Assembly (NCBI RefSeq): GCF_002163625.1
Contig: NZ_CP020892.1
Coordinates: forward strand, 1,054,001-1,118,000
Length of the DNA: 64,000 nucleotides
Direction of reading: 5' to 3'
DNA from: Pseudomonas sp. M30-35
Lineage (GTDB): Bacteria > Pseudomonadota > Gammaproteobacteria > Pseudomonadales > Pseudomonadaceae
In this document: positions 63,774 through 64,000 of the stretch, piece after piece
Position numbering within the stretch: the first letter of the stretch is position 1
Layout: every line of letters begins with the position of its first letter
The notes under the pieces: generated by a model
What the model was told of the DNA's origin: nothing
Databases searched by the model: none
What the model saw: only the letters and a program-made list of their open reading frames with translations
Translations under genes and position numbers: made by a program

Positions 63774-64000
63774 TTGCGCACACCAAACTGGTGCAGGCGC
63801 GGTGCATAGCTGAATTCGGCATCGCCTGCATGGGAGTGATGATGTCCTCCGCCATAAGCGCCATGCTCAGGCTGATAAGGCGCTTCGATCAATTCAACCT
63901 TGGCACCAAGCTGTTCGAGCATGGCTTTGAGTACGTAGTCATCGGGCAGGCGCAACCAACCATCACCCAGTTGCAAGGCGACATGTCGATTGCCTAAATG
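63770..64000 (-). CDS. ureE: Urease accessory protein UreE, 3' part
   Basis: C-terminal 76 residues of the nickel metallochaperone; the gene continues past the window edge. The visible part begins H-L-G-N-R-H-V-A-L-Q-L-G-D-G-W, the family motif including the interface His, then D-D-Y-V-L-K-A-M-L-E-Q-L-G-A, and ends in a moderately His-rich tail (G-G-G-H-H-H-S-H-A-G-D-A) that can bind extra nickel. Order ureE-ureF-ureG-hupE in one direction indicates one operon. Confidence 0.95.
   Translation of the reverse strand, partial: HLGNRHVALQLGDGWLRLPDDYVLKAMLEQLGAKVELIEAPYQPEHGAYGGGHHHSHAGDAEFSYAPRLHQFGVRK

Overview
The window is a chromosomal segment of a Pseudomonas species (Gammaproteobacteria). 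The basis is the order ftsH-folP-glmM-tpiA-secG-tRNA-Leu-tRNA-fMet-rimP-nusA-infB-rbfA-truB-rpsO-pnp, the block cbrX-cbrA-cbrB-crcZ-pcnB-folK-panB-panC-pgi-acs, and residue-level similarity of these proteins to their Pseudomonas counterparts. The species cannot be fixed from sequence reading alone.

Layout. (1) 1-13.7 kb, plus strand: housekeeping genes for membrane proteolysis, folate, cell-wall sugar, glycolysis, secretion, two tRNAs, and the transcription/translation/RNA-decay operon from rimP to pnp, with clear intrinsic terminators. (2) 13.7-27.2 kb: accessory genes. These are a frameshifted ArsR-type regulator divergent from an MFS transporter, a zinc-finger/TPR membrane protein, BON and CsbD stress proteins, a rhomboid protease, two tandem DUF2845 proteins, a DUF748 protein, an RlmI-like methyltransferase, AtoB thiolase and an MpaB-type oxygenase. 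A small inverted-repeat element lies at 26.1-26.3 kb. (3) 27.3-35.2 kb, minus strand: acsA, pgi, panC, panB, folK and pcnB; panD is not in its usual place. (4) 35.3-40.5 kb, minus strand: the carbon/nitrogen control system cbrX-cbrA-cbrB with the Crc/Hfq-titrating RNA CrcZ behind a sigma-54 promoter. (5) 40.8-47.8 kb, plus strand: a three-gene transglutaminase/ATP-grasp/alpha-E cluster. (6) 47.8-49.8 kb: an MscS-type channel and a DUF808 protein. (7) 50.0-57.5 kb, plus strand: a type VI secretion cassette made of VgrG, a DUF4123 adaptor, three tandem paralogous lipoproteins (probable immunity proteins) and a class 3 lipase (probable effector). (8) 57.5-60.8 kb: a decayed fragment of a LOG-family gene, a PilJ-N domain protein, the intact LOG gene, a candidate 29-codon gene, and a 1.1-kb non-coding array. 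(9) 60.8-64 kb, minus strand: a glycerophosphodiesterase, a HupE/UreJ protein, and urease accessory genes ureG, ureF and the end of ureE.

The most unusual part is the array at 59,595-60,713. It has seven 35-bp modules, each made of three 9-bp DnaA-box-like words in a fixed 9-5-9-3-9 layout (one forward, two reverse). The modules are spaced alternately by about 168 and 193 bp. I know of no described element with this design. A DnaA-titration or replication-control locus is one reading and a structured RNA is another. The type VI cassette is the second highlight, because its three lipoprotein genes are mosaics of each other and suggest continuing immunity diversification.
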